Assembly: GCF_016428755.1 (NCBI RefSeq) | Contig: NZ_JAELTI010000012.1 | Span: 1 to 64,000 of the forward strand | Reading direction: 5' to 3' | Length of the DNA: 64,000 nucleotides | Origin: Allobosea sp. ASV33 | GTDB lineage: Bacteria > Pseudomonadota > Alphaproteobacteria > Rhizobiales > Beijerinckiaceae | Part shown: in pieces, positions 15,108-23,419 of the stretch | Position numbering within the stretch: the stretch's first letter is position 1 | How the letters are laid out: each line of letters opens with the position of its first letter | Notes under the pieces: generated by a model | Seen by the model: only the letters and a program-made list of their open reading frames with translations | Database searches by the model: none | What the model was told of the DNA's origin: nothing | Made by a program: the position numbers and the translations under genes

Positions 15108-16417
15108 CCGAGCGCGCGCCCGATCCTGCCTTCGACGCCTGGGTCGAAAAGGCCAGGGCGATCTCGGTCCTGACCGTGGCGCTGAAGTTCGGCTTCCAGC
15201 CCCGCAATGGCGGGACGAAGCTGGGCGGGGCGCGCGCGACGGGCGAGCTCGTCGGGCCGTGTCCGCGCTGCGGGGGGCATGACCGGTTCTCGGTCAATCC
15301 GAGCAAGGGCGCCTGGAACTGCCGCGGGGCCGGCAAGGGCGGATATGGGGCGATCGGTCTCGCCAGCTACCTGATGCGCGACGCGTCCTTCCTCGAGGCG
15401 GTCGAGGCGCTGACCGGCGAAGCGAAGCCGCACAGCAAGCCCGAGACGGATGCCGAGCGCCAGGCGCGCGAGGCGCTGGCCGCCAAGCGCAAGGCCGATG
15501 ACGAGGCGGCGCAGGCGAAGCAGCAGCGCGAGCACAATCAGTTTCGCGAGGACGAGCGCCGGCGGCTGCATGCGCTCTGGCGCGATGCCCAGCCCGCGCC
15601 TGGCTCGATGGTCGAGCTCTATCTGCGCCATCGGGGCATTCCCGACGTGCCGCCTGGCGCCCGCCTGCGCTTCCATCCGCGCATGCATCTGCGCGAGCCT
15701 TCGGGCCCGAACGGCAAGATCATCTGGACCGGGCCGGCGATGGTCGCGCCGATCATCCGGGAAGACCAATTCGCCGGGCTGCACATGACCTGGCTCGATC
15801 CGCGCCTCGCGAGCGGCGCCGTTCCCGCCGATCAGAAGGGCAAGCTGCTGATCACGACCGACGGCGAGCTGCTGGAGCGCTCATCGCCCGGGGCTCAGCT
15901 GATCGACGTGAAGCGCTCGCGCGGCTCGAAGCAGGGCGGTCATCTGCTGCTGGTGCCGGCGCGCGCCGGGCATATCCGCCGCCTTGTCATGGGCGAAGGC
16001 ATCGAGACGACGCTCTCGGTCTGGGCCTCCATGGTCGAGGCCGGCGAGGACCTGGACGATACCGCGTTCTGGTCGGCGATCGACATGGGCAATCTCGGCG
16101 GCAAGGCCGCGGCCTCGATCCGCCATCCGACCTTGCGGAAGACAGACAAGGCCGGGCGTTCGATGCCCGTCAACATCCCGGGCCCGGTGCCGGACATGAG
16201 CGACCCGCTCCGCGCGATCGCGATACCCGACAGCGTCCAGGAGCTGCTTCTGCTCGCCGATGGCGACAGCGATCGCATCGTCGTCGAGTGCACGATCGCC
16301 CGCGGCGCCACGCGCTGGACCAAGCCGGGCCGAACGATCCGGGACGTGTGGCCCGAAGAGGGCGGCGACTTCAACGACATGCGGATGCGCCTGGTGCGCG
16401 AAAGGGAGGCAGCATGA
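15104..16417 (+). CDS. Phage DNA primase (zinc finger plus Toprim)
   Basis: A 437-residue primase. A CHC2-type zinc ribbon begins at residue 53 (CPRCGGHDRF, then GAWNCRGAGKGG). A charged helical linker follows (about 110-165). The Toprim domain carries the catalytic Glu in VMGEGIETTLSVW (about residue 297) and the acidic ADGDSD motif (about 386). It should synthesise RNA primers for phage replication together with the helicase downstream. The TTG start at 15104 overlaps the preceding stop (TTGA). Length and order match primases of rhizobial phages that have a separate D5-type helicase. Confidence 0.85.
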   Translation: MTERAPDPAFDAWVEKARAISVLTVALKFGFQPRNGGTKLGGARATGELVGPCPRCGGHDRFSVNPSKGAWNCRGAGKGGYGAIGLASYLMRDASFLEAVEALTGEAKPHSKPETDAERQAREALAAKRKADDEAAQAKQQREHNQFREDERRRLHALWRDAQPAPGSMVELYLRHRGIPDVPPGARLRFHPRMHLREPSGPNGKIIWTGPAMVAPIIREDQFAGLHMTWLDPRLASGAVPADQKGKLLITTDGELLERSSPGAQLIDVKRSRGSKQGGHLLLVPARAGHIRRLVMGEGIETTLSVWASMVEAGEDLDDTAFWSAIDMGNLGGKAAASIRHPTLRKTDKAGRSMPVNIPGPVPDMSDPLRAIAIPDSVQELLLLADGDSDRIVVECTIARGATRWTKPGRTIRDVWPEEGGDFNDMRMRLVREREAA

Positions 16418-16872
16418 GCGACGGATGGATTCCCGAACCGTATTTCGACGAGGTCGTGCCCGAGCCCAAGGCTTCCCCGACCGACTGGATTGGCGCGCTC
16501 GATGATGGAGCGCCCGCCCTGCTCGATTTCGACGGCAAGGTGGCGGAGCGAGCGTTACAAGACGGCGAGCGCCTGGATTTCTACGAGGTCCGAGCTTTCG
16601 GCGGCGCCACGCTGACATTCGCGGCGGATGGCACCTGGTCGGTCGATCGCGACCTGCCCGAAGGTGCCAACCACATCTACTGCCCCGACAACGAGATGGC
16701 CGGCAGCAGCGTCGCGGCGCTCGTGGCAGAGTCCAAGGAATGCTTCCGCGGGCACGATTCCGGGGATTTTGAGGCGGGCGAGGGCTACTGGATCACCTAC
16801 TGGTATTGGTCCGATCGCACGCCGTTCCGGTTCGACGCTGCCACCCGAAGCTTCGTGCAGGTGGCGTCATGA
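16414..16872 (+). CDS. Hypothetical phage protein, 152 aa
   Basis: An acidic 152-residue protein rich in Asp, Glu and aromatic residues (GYWITYWYWSDRTPF near the C-terminus), beta-rich in appearance. The ATG overlaps the primase stop (ATGA) and its end overlaps the next gene. Function unknown; it lies in the replication module. Confidence 0.6.
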   Translation: MSDGWIPEPYFDEVVPEPKASPTDWIGALDDGAPALLDFDGKVAERALQDGERLDFYEVRAFGGATLTFAADGTWSVDRDLPEGANHIYCPDNEMAGSSVAALVAESKECFRGHDSGDFEAGEGYWITYWYWSDRTPFRFDAATRSFVQVAS

Positions 16873-17273
16873 AGGTCACGCTCGATCTGCGCATTGGGAT
16901 CATCGCGCACACAAAGGCGGCAGCCGAGACGTTCGCGCGCGTGGCCGGCATCCCGCGAGCCGGGTGGTTTTACGCCTATCCGGACACGATGCGCGGCGCG
17001 TCGAACGTCATCTTCATGAAGGCCGTTGGCTGGGAGAAACGTCGCGACGCCGCCGAGATCGATCGCATGTTGGCCGGTTGCTACATCGCGTTCGAGTGGC
17101 GGGTGATCGCAGCGATGCAAGCGGCCGCCACGGTGGAGATGGGCGGCGTCACGACAGCCATGATCGACGCGGCAATGGTTGAGATGAAGAACCTCCACCC
17201 GCCGATGCGGCGTTCCGAGTGCGAGCGGTTTCTCCGCGCCGCCCTAGCGCCCGCGACCGAGGCGGCGTCATGA
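16869..17273 (+). CDS. Hypothetical phage protein, 134 aa
   Basis: A 134-residue product with mixed alpha/beta character (VAGIPRAGWFYAYPDTMRGA, later AAEIDRMLAGCYIAFEWRVI). Four-base overlaps on both sides place it in the replication operon. No recognised domain. Confidence 0.55.
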   Translation: MKVTLDLRIGIIAHTKAAAETFARVAGIPRAGWFYAYPDTMRGASNVIFMKAVGWEKRRDAAEIDRMLAGCYIAFEWRVIAAMQAAATVEMGGVTTAMIDAAMVEMKNLHPPMRRSECERFLRAALAPATEAAS

Positions 17274-17488
17274 CGATGGCCTGGGTCCGCAAGAGCTATC
17301 GCGTGCCGGCGAAACGCGGCGGCCGGGTTGAATATACCGGCGAAGGCCGGCCCGAGTTCGGAACGATCCGCAGCGCGCGCGGCGGCCGGCTGATGATTCA
17401 GCTCGACGGCATTCCGCACAGCATGCCGTTCCATCCGACCTGGAGCTTGCGCTACCTCGATCCGGCTGTGTCGGAGATCCCGCTCTGA
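17270..17488 (+). CDS. Hypothetical phage protein, 72 aa
   Basis: A basic, probably beta-barrel-like small protein (VRKSYRVPAKRGGRVEYTG; GTIRSARGGRLMIQLDGI) that resembles a small SH3-like fold. Its stop TGA at 17486-17488 overlaps the proposed CTG start of the helicase. A GGAG at 17473-17476 inside this gene is the likely ribosome site for the helicase. Confidence 0.55.
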   Translation: MTMAWVRKSYRVPAKRGGRVEYTGEGRPEFGTIRSARGGRLMIQLDGIPHSMPFHPTWSLRYLDPAVSEIPL

Positions 17489-19275
17489 CACCCTCGAACG
17501 ACGATACGCCTCCGGACGATCCGATCCTTGGCGCCGTCCATGCCGCCCAGCCGGTTCCCACCCCTCCTGCCGCAGAACCCGACGATGACGGGATCGATGA
17601 TGGCGAGGGCGACCGGCCGGAGCTGACGCCATCCGAATGGAAGCTGATCCGCGAGGCCGTCCAGCATGGCTGCCACGATATCGGCAACTCGCGCCGGTTC
17701 CGGCTGCGCTGCGGCACGGCCGTGATCCATATCCAGAATGTCGGCTGGCACGTCTATGACGGGCAGCGCTGGATCGAGGATATCGACGGCGTCCATGTTT
17801 CCCCGCTGACGCATGCGACTGTCGAGGCGATCGCGCTCGAGGCGTATCTGATCGAGCCGACCGAGCAGGAGGCGGCCCGGATCGAGATCGGAGAGGCGGC
17901 CGAGGTCGAGAAGGATTCGATCGACTGGTCGAAGGCGTCGGACGAGCAGAAGAGCAAGCTGCCCGAGCTCAACCGCGCGATCGCCGCGGCCAGCCGCGCC
18001 CGGAAGGCCGTGGCCAACCGCAAGGCTCAGCGCCGGCGCTTCGCCAACTCGTCCTGCAATACCGGCAAGATCGACGGCATGCTGAAGCAGGCGGTCGGGT
18101 TCCTGTCGAAGGCCCTGGCCGATTTCGACACGGACCCGCTGGTGCTCAACCTCGAGAACGGCACGCTGCGGATATCCAAGGCCACGGTCGAGGACGAGGA
18201 ATCGGACCCGGCCGAACCGCGCTTCCGCACGACGGTGACGATCAAGCTCGACAAGCATCGGCGCGAGGACTGGATCTGCAAGCTCGCGCCCGTCGCCTAT
18301 GATCCGAAGGCGACGTGCCCGATCTTCGACGCCTTCCTCGAGCGCATCCTGCCGCACCCGCAGATCCGCGCCTATGTGCTGCGCTATTTCGGCTATGCCC
18401 TGACCGCGCTGACGACCGAGCAGGTCTTCGTGCTGCTGCATGGCGAGGGCTCGAACGGCAAGTCGACGCTCGTCGACGTGATCTCGCGATTGATGGGCGA
18501 TTACGCGACGTCGCTGCCGATCGCGACGCTGACGGGCGAGGACCGGCGCAAGGGTGCCGAGGCCACGCCCGACCTGGTTCGGACGCCCGGCGCGCGCCTG
18601 GTGCGCTCGGCCGAGCCGAAGGAGGGCATGCCCTTCGACGAGAGCCTCATTAAGTCGCTGACCTCGGGCGAGCCCATCCTGGTGCGCCGGCTGAACCACG
18701 AGTTCAACGAGGTCTATCCCAAGTTCAAGCTGGCCATCTCCGCGAACCGCAAGCCGGTCATCAAGGGCAATGACGACGGCATCTGGCGCCGCGTCGTGCT
18801 GGTGCCGTTCGAGGTCCAGATCGCCGAAGAGCACAAGGACAAGAGCCTGCCCGAGAAGCTCTGGGCCGAACGCGCCGGCATCCTCAACCGGCTCCTGGAA
18901 GGGCTCGAGGACTTCCTGATGCTGGGTTCCCTCTCCCCTCCCGGCGAGATCAAGGCGGCGAGCCAGGAGTATCGCGACGAGAGCGACCAGATGGGCGCCT
19001 TCGTCCGCGACGCGCTGATCGTGACGCGCGAGCCATCCGACAGCGTGAAGGCCGGCGATCTGTTCCGCGCCTTCGAGCTCTGGTGCAAGCAGGCCGCGCG
19101 CACGCCGTTCAAGCCGACCACCTTCACGCGCCGGCTGCCGAAGACCGCGCATGATTTCGGGTTCGAGAAGGGGAAGTCCTCGGACTCGATCTACATCGGC
19201 GTCCAGATCAAGCCCGAATTCCAGCCGCCGGCCGAGACTGAGCGCTGGCCCTCTCGCACCCGCGACGACGATTGA
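17485..19275 (+). CDS. D5-type phage helicase (SF3-like), proposed CTG start
   Basis: With the CTG start the product is 596 residues. Residues 1-50 are an acidic Pro/Asp-rich leader, then SEWKLIREAVQHGCHDIGNS. The AAA+ D5-type helicase core includes a D5_N-like region (about 270-310), Walker A GEGSNGKST (320-328) and later SANRKPVI and IWRRVVLVPF typical of the family. It should unwind DNA for phage replication. The first conventional start in frame is GTG at 17722 (517 residues). However, 79 upstream codons are open and protein-like, the frame begins exactly where CTG shares bases with the preceding TGA, and GGAG lies 8 bases before it. The start choice is inference; the family is secure. 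Confidence 0.85.
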   Translation: MTPSNDDTPPDDPILGAVHAAQPVPTPPAAEPDDDGIDDGEGDRPELTPSEWKLIREAVQHGCHDIGNSRRFRLRCGTAVIHIQNVGWHVYDGQRWIEDIDGVHVSPLTHATVEAIALEAYLIEPTEQEAARIEIGEAAEVEKDSIDWSKASDEQKSKLPELNRAIAAASRARKAVANRKAQRRRFANSSCNTGKIDGMLKQAVGFLSKALADFDTDPLVLNLENGTLRISKATVEDEESDPAEPRFRTTVTIKLDKHRREDWICKLAPVAYDPKATCPIFDAFLERILPHPQIRAYVLRYFGYALTALTTEQVFVLLHGEGSNGKSTLVDVISRLMGDYATSLPIATLTGEDRRKGAEATPDLVRTPGARLVRSAEPKEGMPFDESLIKSLTSGEPILVRRLNHEFNEVYPKFKLAISANRKPVIKGNDDGIWRRVVLVPFEVQIAEEHKDKSLPEKLWAERAGILNRLLEGLEDFLMLGSLSPPGEIKAASQEYRDESDQMGAFVRDALIVTREPSDSVKAGDLFRAFELWCKQAARTPFKPTTFTRRLPKTAHDFGFEKGKSSDSIYIGVQIKPEFQPPAETERWPSRTRDDD

Positions 19276-19276
19276 C

Positions 19277-19620
19277 GGGAGGCTAGGGAGGGTAGCGGGT
19301 CGCTCTCTCGCTAGCCTCCCGCAAAGGGGTGCGGGGAAACCGCGTATTTTCAAAGGGTTGCAGATGGCGCGGGAGCGTAGGGAGGCTAGGGAGGCTAGGC
19401 GTGCATGCCCGCACGCGCGTGTGTGCGGGGGTATTAGGGGGAGTGGCGCGGCGACGGTGGCAACGGGAAATCGTCTCTAGGCCTCATAGCCATCTACCTT
19501 CCCTATCCTCCCTACACTCCCAAACGAGTGAAGAAGCTTAAAGAATACAAAGAGATAGAGGGTTTGAGGTTTTGGGAGGCAAGCGATTTCCGGTTTTGCT
19601 TGCCTCCCTAGCCTCCCAAA
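19277..19620. repeat. Repeat-rich non-coding region, possible replication origin
   Basis: The 358-bp gap between helicase and the next gene holds GGGAGGCTAG at 19277-19286, 19380-19389 and 19389-19398 and its complement CTAGCCTCCC at 19311-19320, so 19277-19320 can fold into a 10-bp stem. A CCCGCAC/GTGCGGG hairpin lies at 19408-19429. GGGAGGCAAGC/GCTTGCCTCCC forms an 11-bp stem at 19574-19608, with a competing arm at 19611-19620. Iteron-like repeats beside primase and helicase genes suggest a phage origin. A regulatory or terminator role is the alternative. Confidence 0.55.
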
Positions 19621-19633
19621 TTCAGGGTTTTGG

Positions 19634-20446
19634 ATGAAAACGATCGGGATCGAGGCCTTCCTGTCCTGGGCCTATTGCGAGGAACTGCCGAAGGCGGAGG
19701 CCACGACCGTCGAGATCGGCTCGGCCGTCATGGGCAGCAGCTGGGATGCCGTCTCGCGGCAGGGCGAGCTGATGGCCGAAATGGTCAGCGATGGCCGCCT
19801 CAACAGCTATGGCGTGGTGCCGCTCTCGGCTTCCTATGGCGCGCCGCCGCACCCGGACGCCTTCGTGCTGCATGACCATGTGCATCAGCTCGCCGGGATG
19901 GACCTTGATTTGCCCGACGGTTGGTCGCCCCTGGACGGGCTCGCGCTGTCCGAGGAAGAACAGGCCGATGCGGTGGCCCGCGCCATGCCGCGCCTGTCCA
20001 CGCTGCAGGGCGATCGGCTGCGGCTGCGCTTCAAGCCCGTCGAGCTGCTCCGGCGCTTCGCCATCCTGCGCTCGGCGCCGTCATGGGAGTTCGAGCGGCC
20101 CAAGGCCCGGTTCGTGATGCTGCATGGAAAGCCGGCCTGGTTCCGCAAGGTGCCGGTCGAAGGCGCCTTCGGCCAACTCTATGAGCAGGAGGTCGATGGC
20201 TATAACCCCAAGGCCAAGCGGCCCTATGTCGGCGCCTATCGCAAGACGGAGCTCGATCCCGATCCGGCCCTCGCCGTGATCGACCGTGCCGAGTACGAGG
20301 TCTGGCATGCGGCGCTCGGCCTGCTGGTCGAGTCGCTCCGGTCTTCCGGTGAACTGAGCGCCCATGAGGTGCGCCCGACGAACCGGCCGGCACGCCCTTG
20401 GATGCCGGCTCAAACAGTGCTTGCGTGCGGCAGTCGCTTGACATAA
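19634..20446 (+). CDS. Hypothetical phage protein, 270 aa
   Basis: A 270-residue soluble protein between the repeat region and the packaging module. The N-terminus (GIEAFLSWAYCEELPKA) and the later block FERPKARFVMLHGKPAWF with KKRPYVGAYRKTE-like spacing are typical of an uncharacterised family in alphaproteobacterial phages. It has no signal peptide or membrane segment. The ATG at 19634 follows a GGGTTTTGG stretch. Function unknown; it could regulate or accompany replication. Confidence 0.7.
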   Translation: MKTIGIEAFLSWAYCEELPKAEATTVEIGSAVMGSSWDAVSRQGELMAEMVSDGRLNSYGVVPLSASYGAPPHPDAFVLHDHVHQLAGMDLDLPDGWSPLDGLALSEEEQADAVARAMPRLSTLQGDRLRLRFKPVELLRRFAILRSAPSWEFERPKARFVMLHGKPAWFRKVPVEGAFGQLYEQEVDGYNPKAKRPYVGAYRKTELDPDPALAVIDRAEYEVWHAALGLLVESLRSSGELSAHEVRPTNRPARPWMPAQTVLACGSRLT

Positions 20447-20464
20447 CCCTTGCCACGGTAATTC
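20438..20464 (+). promoter_or_regulatory. Candidate late promoter before the packaging genes
   Basis: TTGACA at 20438-20443 is followed 15 bases later by TAATTC (20459-20464), a plausible sigma-70 type promoter that overlaps the end of the preceding gene. A strong hairpin with a T-rich tail follows immediately (20475-20510), so transcription may be attenuated or antiterminated. Confidence 0.4.
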
Positions 20465-20474
20465 AGGTATCCCG

Positions 20475-20510
20475 ACGCCGCCCGGTCCCAACCGAGGCGG
20501 CGTTTGCTTT
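20475..20510 (+). terminator. Hairpin with T-rich tail before the HNH/terminase genes
   Basis: ACGCCGCC (20475-20482) pairs with GGCGGCGT (20496-20503). The inner CGGT/ACCG pair around a CCCA loop extends the stem with one bulged A. The sequence then continues TTGCTTTT. This fits an intrinsic terminator for the early operon or an attenuator. Confidence 0.6.
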
Positions 20511-20519
20511 TGGAGCAGC

Positions 20520-20870
20520 GTGGCGGCCCGCATTCCCTATTTCCGCACCCGGTCTGAGCGTGCGGCTGCGGACCAGGCCAAGCGGGAATACGAGCAGCGG
20601 CGGACGGTCGAGAGCGAAACCCGCAGGCTCTATTGGACTGCGCGCTGGCGCGCCATCGCCAAGGATCAGCTCGCACGCGAGCCGCTCTGCGCCACCTGCT
20701 TGGTCGAGGACAGGGTTACGCCCGCCACGGTCTGCGACCACGTCGAGCCGCACCGAGGCGACGTGGTGGCCTTTTGGACCAATGCACGGCAATCGCTCTG
20801 CACCTCGTGCCATTCGAGCGCGAAGCAGGCGGAAGAGGCCGCCGATCGGGCCGGGCGGGGGGGTGGGTGA
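20520..20870 (+). CDS. Phage HNH endonuclease
   Basis: A 116-residue HNH nuclease upstream of the terminase genes. The zinc-binding CATC, the DHVEPHRGD active-site block, the Asn in FWTNARQSL and a closing CTSCHSS are all visible. In HK97-like phages such a nuclease partners the terminase in DNA packaging, typically at cos ends. The GTG start at 20520 is used, with GGAG 7 bases upstream. The C-terminus is Gly-rich. Confidence 0.9.
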   Translation: MAARIPYFRTRSERAAADQAKREYEQRRTVESETRRLYWTARWRAIAKDQLAREPLCATCLVEDRVTPATVCDHVEPHRGDVVAFWTNARQSLCTSCHSSAKQAEEAADRAGRGGG

Positions 20871-20962
20871 AAGTTTGGGCCCGATGGACCCTGCACCGGT
20901 CGGGGAAACGGGCGTTTTGCTGCGCGAAATTTTCGCTGCAGGTTTTTTTTTGGAGGATCGAG

Positions 20963-21604
20963 GTGGGTCGTAGAAAGGACGCACCCGCCTTGCAGGCAGC
21001 CAAGGGCTTTCCGGGCAAACGGCGGAAGCAGGTGATGAAGGCCGCGGCCGATCTCGCCGAGAAAGCGCAGCCGGCGGCTGACCAGGTCGCCACCGCTCGC
21101 GACCCGTTCGCAGCGCCGTCGATGTTCCGGAGCGCGCCGGCGTACTATGCCCGGGCCCTTGAGGTCTGGTCCGATACGATCCGCGGCCTTCGGATCATGG
21201 GCCGCCTCGATTCCCGCTACTCGCCCTCGATCGCGATCTACTGCGTCGCCGTTCAGGAGTGGGAAGCGGCCTGCAAGCATATCCGGCAGAACGGCTTCAC
21301 GATGAAGGTGAAGCGTACGACCGGCGACACCTGGCTGCGGCCGAACCCGATGCTGGACGTTCGATCCGCGGCGGAATCGACGATCAGGGACAAGGCTCGA
21401 GAGTTCGGCCTGTCGCCGCTCTTCGATCAGGACCTGTTGCGCGTCCAGTCGTTCAATCGGTCGCAGCAGCAGGGCGATCTGTTCCAGGAGGAGCCGGGCG
21501 CGCCGTCGGAATCGGGTGCCGAGGCACCGCCGCGGCCAGCGATGGAAGACCCGATGGACCTGATGAACAGGGCCGACTCGGCGCCGCCCGGGAAACTGAA
21601 CTAG
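20963..21604 (+). CDS. terS: Terminase small subunit (P27 family)
   Basis: A 213-residue DNA-recognition subunit of the packaging motor. It begins GRRKDAPALQAAKGFPGKRR and carries P27-family blocks such as YYARALEVWSDTIRGLRIMG, YCVAVQEWEAACKHI and the DTWLRPNPMLDVRSAAES region. The GTG at 20963 is chosen because GGAGGATCGAG lies just before it; the upstream in-frame extension overlaps the HNH gene. The C-terminal 40 residues are Pro/Glu-rich and probably flexible, contacting the large subunit. Confidence 0.85.
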   Translation: MGRRKDAPALQAAKGFPGKRRKQVMKAAADLAEKAQPAADQVATARDPFAAPSMFRSAPAYYARALEVWSDTIRGLRIMGRLDSRYSPSIAIYCVAVQEWEAACKHIRQNGFTMKVKRTTGDTWLRPNPMLDVRSAAESTIRDKAREFGLSPLFDQDLLRVQSFNRSQQQGDLFQEEPGAPSESGAEAPPRPAMEDPMDLMNRADSAPPGKLN

Positions 21605-21607
21605 GCC

Positions 21608-23419
21608 GTGGAAGCCGCCGCCTCGGCCGCCGCGATCGCCGTCGGCGCTCCGGAGGCCCTGCATCCTCTTCCCGATTGGCTTCTCGCCGTCGCGGACGAT
21701 CCGGCCTATCGCTGGGCCATCTCGGGATGGCGAAGGGCTGCCTCGGTACCGGGGGCCTGGTTCGACGCAGCAAAGGCCGACAAGATTGTCGCCGCTTGGC
21801 CGACAATCTTCCGGCTGACGGAAGACCGCTTCCACGGCAAGCCGTTCAACCTGCTCAAGTGGCAGGCCATCACGGTCCGGCTGCTGGTCGGCTGGAAGAA
21901 GCCGGTCGAGATCCTGGACGAGACGACGGCCGAGCCGCGGCTTGCCTGGGTCCGCATCTTTCGGCGGCTCGATCTCTGGATTCCCCGCAAGAACGGGAAA
22001 TCCGAGTTCCTGGCCGGCCTGGGCGTCCTGTTCTTCGTGCTCGAGAAGGTGCACGGGGCGCAGGCCTTCGTCTTCGGACGCGACGAGAATCAGGGTCGCG
22101 TCCCGTTCAAGAAGATGAAGAACATGATCGAGGTCTCGCGCGGCGTGATGGTCGGCGCGGACGGTTCGCGCCGGGTCATCAACCAGGCGAAGTCGATCTT
22201 CGTGCCCGAGACCGGCGGCCTCTGCGAGCTGCTCTCGGGCAAGCCGGACGGCAAGCATGGCCGCTCGCCGACCGTGATCCTCGGCGACGAGATCCACGAA
22301 TGGATTTCGCGCGATCTCGCCGACACGCTGCGCGAAGGCACAGGCACCCGCCTGCAGCCGATCGAGCTTTACGCGTCGACCGCCGGCGTGAAGAGCGCCA
22401 AGGTCGGCTACGACTGGTTCGAGGAGAGCATGGAAATCCTCGACGGCGTGAAGGACGATCCTTACGCGCTGATCGTGTTCTTCGGCGCCGATCCGGAGGA
22501 CGACTGGCAGCAGGAGGCGACCTGGCGCAAGGCCAATCCCTCGCTCGGCATGACGCCGACGCTGGATTACATGCGGATCGAGGCGGCGAAGGCGAGGGGC
22601 AAGCCGCATCTCGAGGCGAAGTTCAAGTGCTACCACCTCAACCAGTGGGTGGATCACATCTCGAGCTGGATCTCCGCGAAGGTCTGGCGCGCCTGCGCTC
22701 CCGATCGGGATGCCTGGCGAAAAGGTGCTGAGCGCTTCCGCGGCCGGCGCTGCGTCGGCGCGATCGACGTCTCGTCGGTACGGGACTTGAGCTCGCTGGT
22801 CTGGCTGTTCGAGCCGCTCGTCGAGGGCGGCGCCTATGAGCTGTTGCCGCTCTTCTGGATTCCCGAGGACACCCTCGCGGAGCGCCAGGAGCAGGACCGG
22901 CGTGTCAATTGGAAATCGTGGGTCGAGCAGAGCGCGCTTCGGACGATTCCGGGCGCTGTCATCGACCTACGCTATATCGCCGACGCCGTGCTCGAGGGCA
23001 TGGCGATGTTCGATGTCACGCGCCTGGCCTTCGACGCCTGGGGCGTCAACCAGCTGCAGATCATGCTGCAGGAGGATGGCGTCCCGGTCGAGATCGATGG
23101 CGAGCCGTTCCTGGTGAACCTGCGACAGGGACACCGGACGCTCGGCGAGCCAACCAAGGAATTCGAGCGGCGCGTCTATCAGAAGCTGCTCGACCATGGC
23201 GGCCACCCGGTCCTGGACTGGATGGTGCGCCATTGCGGCATCCGCTTCGACGCGAACCTGAATTATGTCCCGGACAAGGACGGGTCGAAGGACAAGATCG
23301 ACGGCGTGATCGCCTCCGTCATGGCGACATACCTCACGATGGAAGAGCCTGGCGAGGGCCCGTCCGTCTACGAGGATCGCGGAATCGTTGAAATCGAGGT
23401 CGAGGACTATGCGCCATGA
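21608..23419 (+). CDS. terL: Terminase large subunit
   Basis: A 603-residue ATPase/nuclease that drives DNA into the prohead. The ATPase half shows the Walker-A-like PRKNGKSEF (about residues 127-135) and Walker B VILGDEIHEW (about 225-234). The nuclease half shows acidic residues in AIDVSSVRDLSS, LAFDAWG and KIDGVIASVMATY, as in RNase-H-like terminase nucleases. The GTG start is three bases after the terS stop, and it overlaps the portal gene by four bases. Length matches HK97-type large subunits with P27 small subunits. Confidence 0.95.
   Translation: MEAAASAAAIAVGAPEALHPLPDWLLAVADDPAYRWAISGWRRAASVPGAWFDAAKADKIVAAWPTIFRLTEDRFHGKPFNLLKWQAITVRLLVGWKKPVEILDETTAEPRLAWVRIFRRLDLWIPRKNGKSEFLAGLGVLFFVLEKVHGAQAFVFGRDENQGRVPFKKMKNMIEVSRGVMVGADGSRRVINQAKSIFVPETGGLCELLSGKPDGKHGRSPTVILGDEIHEWISRDLADTLREGTGTRLQPIELYASTAGVKSAKVGYDWFEESMEILDGVKDDPYALIVFFGADPEDDWQQEATWRKANPSLGMTPTLDYMRIEAAKARGKPHLEAKFKCYHLNQWVDHISSWISAKVWRACAPDRDAWRKGAERFRGRRCVGAIDVSSVRDLSSLVWLFEPLVEGGAYELLPLFWIPEDTLAERQEQDRRVNWKSWVEQSALRTIPGAVIDLRYIADAVLEGMAMFDVTRLAFDAWGVNQLQIMLQEDGVPVEIDGEPFLVNLRQGHRTLGEPTKEFERRVYQKLLDHGGHPVLDWMVRHCGIRFDANLNYVPDKDGSKDKIDGVIASVMATYLTMEEPGEGPSVYEDRGIVEIEVEDYAP

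Noticed and set aside
17452-19353. 633-codon minus-strand open frame over the helicase
   Set aside because: High-GC codon use leaves the antisense frame open. The Walker A and D5-type motifs are on the plus strand.
20666-22657. 663-codon minus-strand open frame over HNH/terminase genes
   Set aside because: Antisense shadow of clearly recognised packaging genes.
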